From NCBI GenBank assembly GCA_002386045.1, contig DGEQ01000145.1, forward strand, positions 6,876 to 12,940: a DNA stretch of 6,065 bases, written 5' to 3'. Both the position numbers and the translations under genes were made by a program. The stretch comes from Hungateiclostridiaceae bacterium UBA3922. GTDB lineage: Bacteria > Bacillota > Clostridia > Acetivibrionales > DTU013. The notes beneath the pieces are model-generated. The model was not told the origin of the DNA and searched no databases. It saw only the letters and a list, made by a program, of their open reading frames with translations. Below, piece after piece: positions 5,986-6,065 of the stretch (its first letter is position 1; each line of letters begins with the position of its first letter).

Positions 5986-6065
5986 CCTTGATCATATATT
6001 ACCAGTAAAACCGATCATTCCATGGAAACGGGCTGTTTAGCGCAAACCGGCTGCACTGTGGAGGC

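Overview
The window reads as one leftward (minus-strand) operon, from a promoter near position 5900 down to position 1, where the last gene runs off the edge. The organism is most likely a moderately GC-rich member of the Bacillota (Clostridia-like). The clues are strong AGGAGG-type ribosome binding sites, frequent ATA and AGG codons, an AT-rich promoter region set against GC-rich genes, and the type of ABC-2 exporter present. This placement is an inference, not a proof.

Layout in the direction of transcription: (1) 5852-6065 is a regulatory region with an extended -10 promoter, an exact head-to-tail pair of 21-bp repeats over and upstream of the -35 position, and a 16-bp near-palindrome. (2) 5081-5851 encodes a CcmA/DrrA-type ABC ATPase with every catalytic motif intact. 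(3) 4994-5080 is a short spacer with a period-21 repeat and two small hairpins, starting inside the ATPase's last codons. (4) 3272-4993 encodes a 573-residue protein of unknown function with a single N-terminal membrane anchor. (5) 3024-3271 is a spacer filled with a degenerate array of about 39-bp repeats with palindromic cores. (6) 1806-3023 and (7) 601-1809 encode two ABC-2 permeases joined by an ATGA overlap. (8) 1-501 holds the first 167 residues of a further multi-pass membrane protein.

How the genes fit together: the ATPase and the two half-size permeases form a plausible complete exporter of the LnrLMN/YfiLMN type, a heterodimeric permease pair with large extracytoplasmic loops. The anchored protein between the ATPase and the permeases is probably an accessory or substrate-facing partner, and its position is the best clue to its role. 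The substrate cannot be read from the sequence; lipid-like compounds, amphiphilic antibiotics or peptides are the usual cargo of such systems.

The most unusual feature is that three of the four spacers carry short tandem repeats. Two of these arrays begin at the 3' end of a gene and can be read as peptide repeats in that gene's frame, but lie mostly or wholly beyond its stop codon. I saw no RNA genes, CRISPR arrays, insertion sequences or convincing rho-independent terminators.
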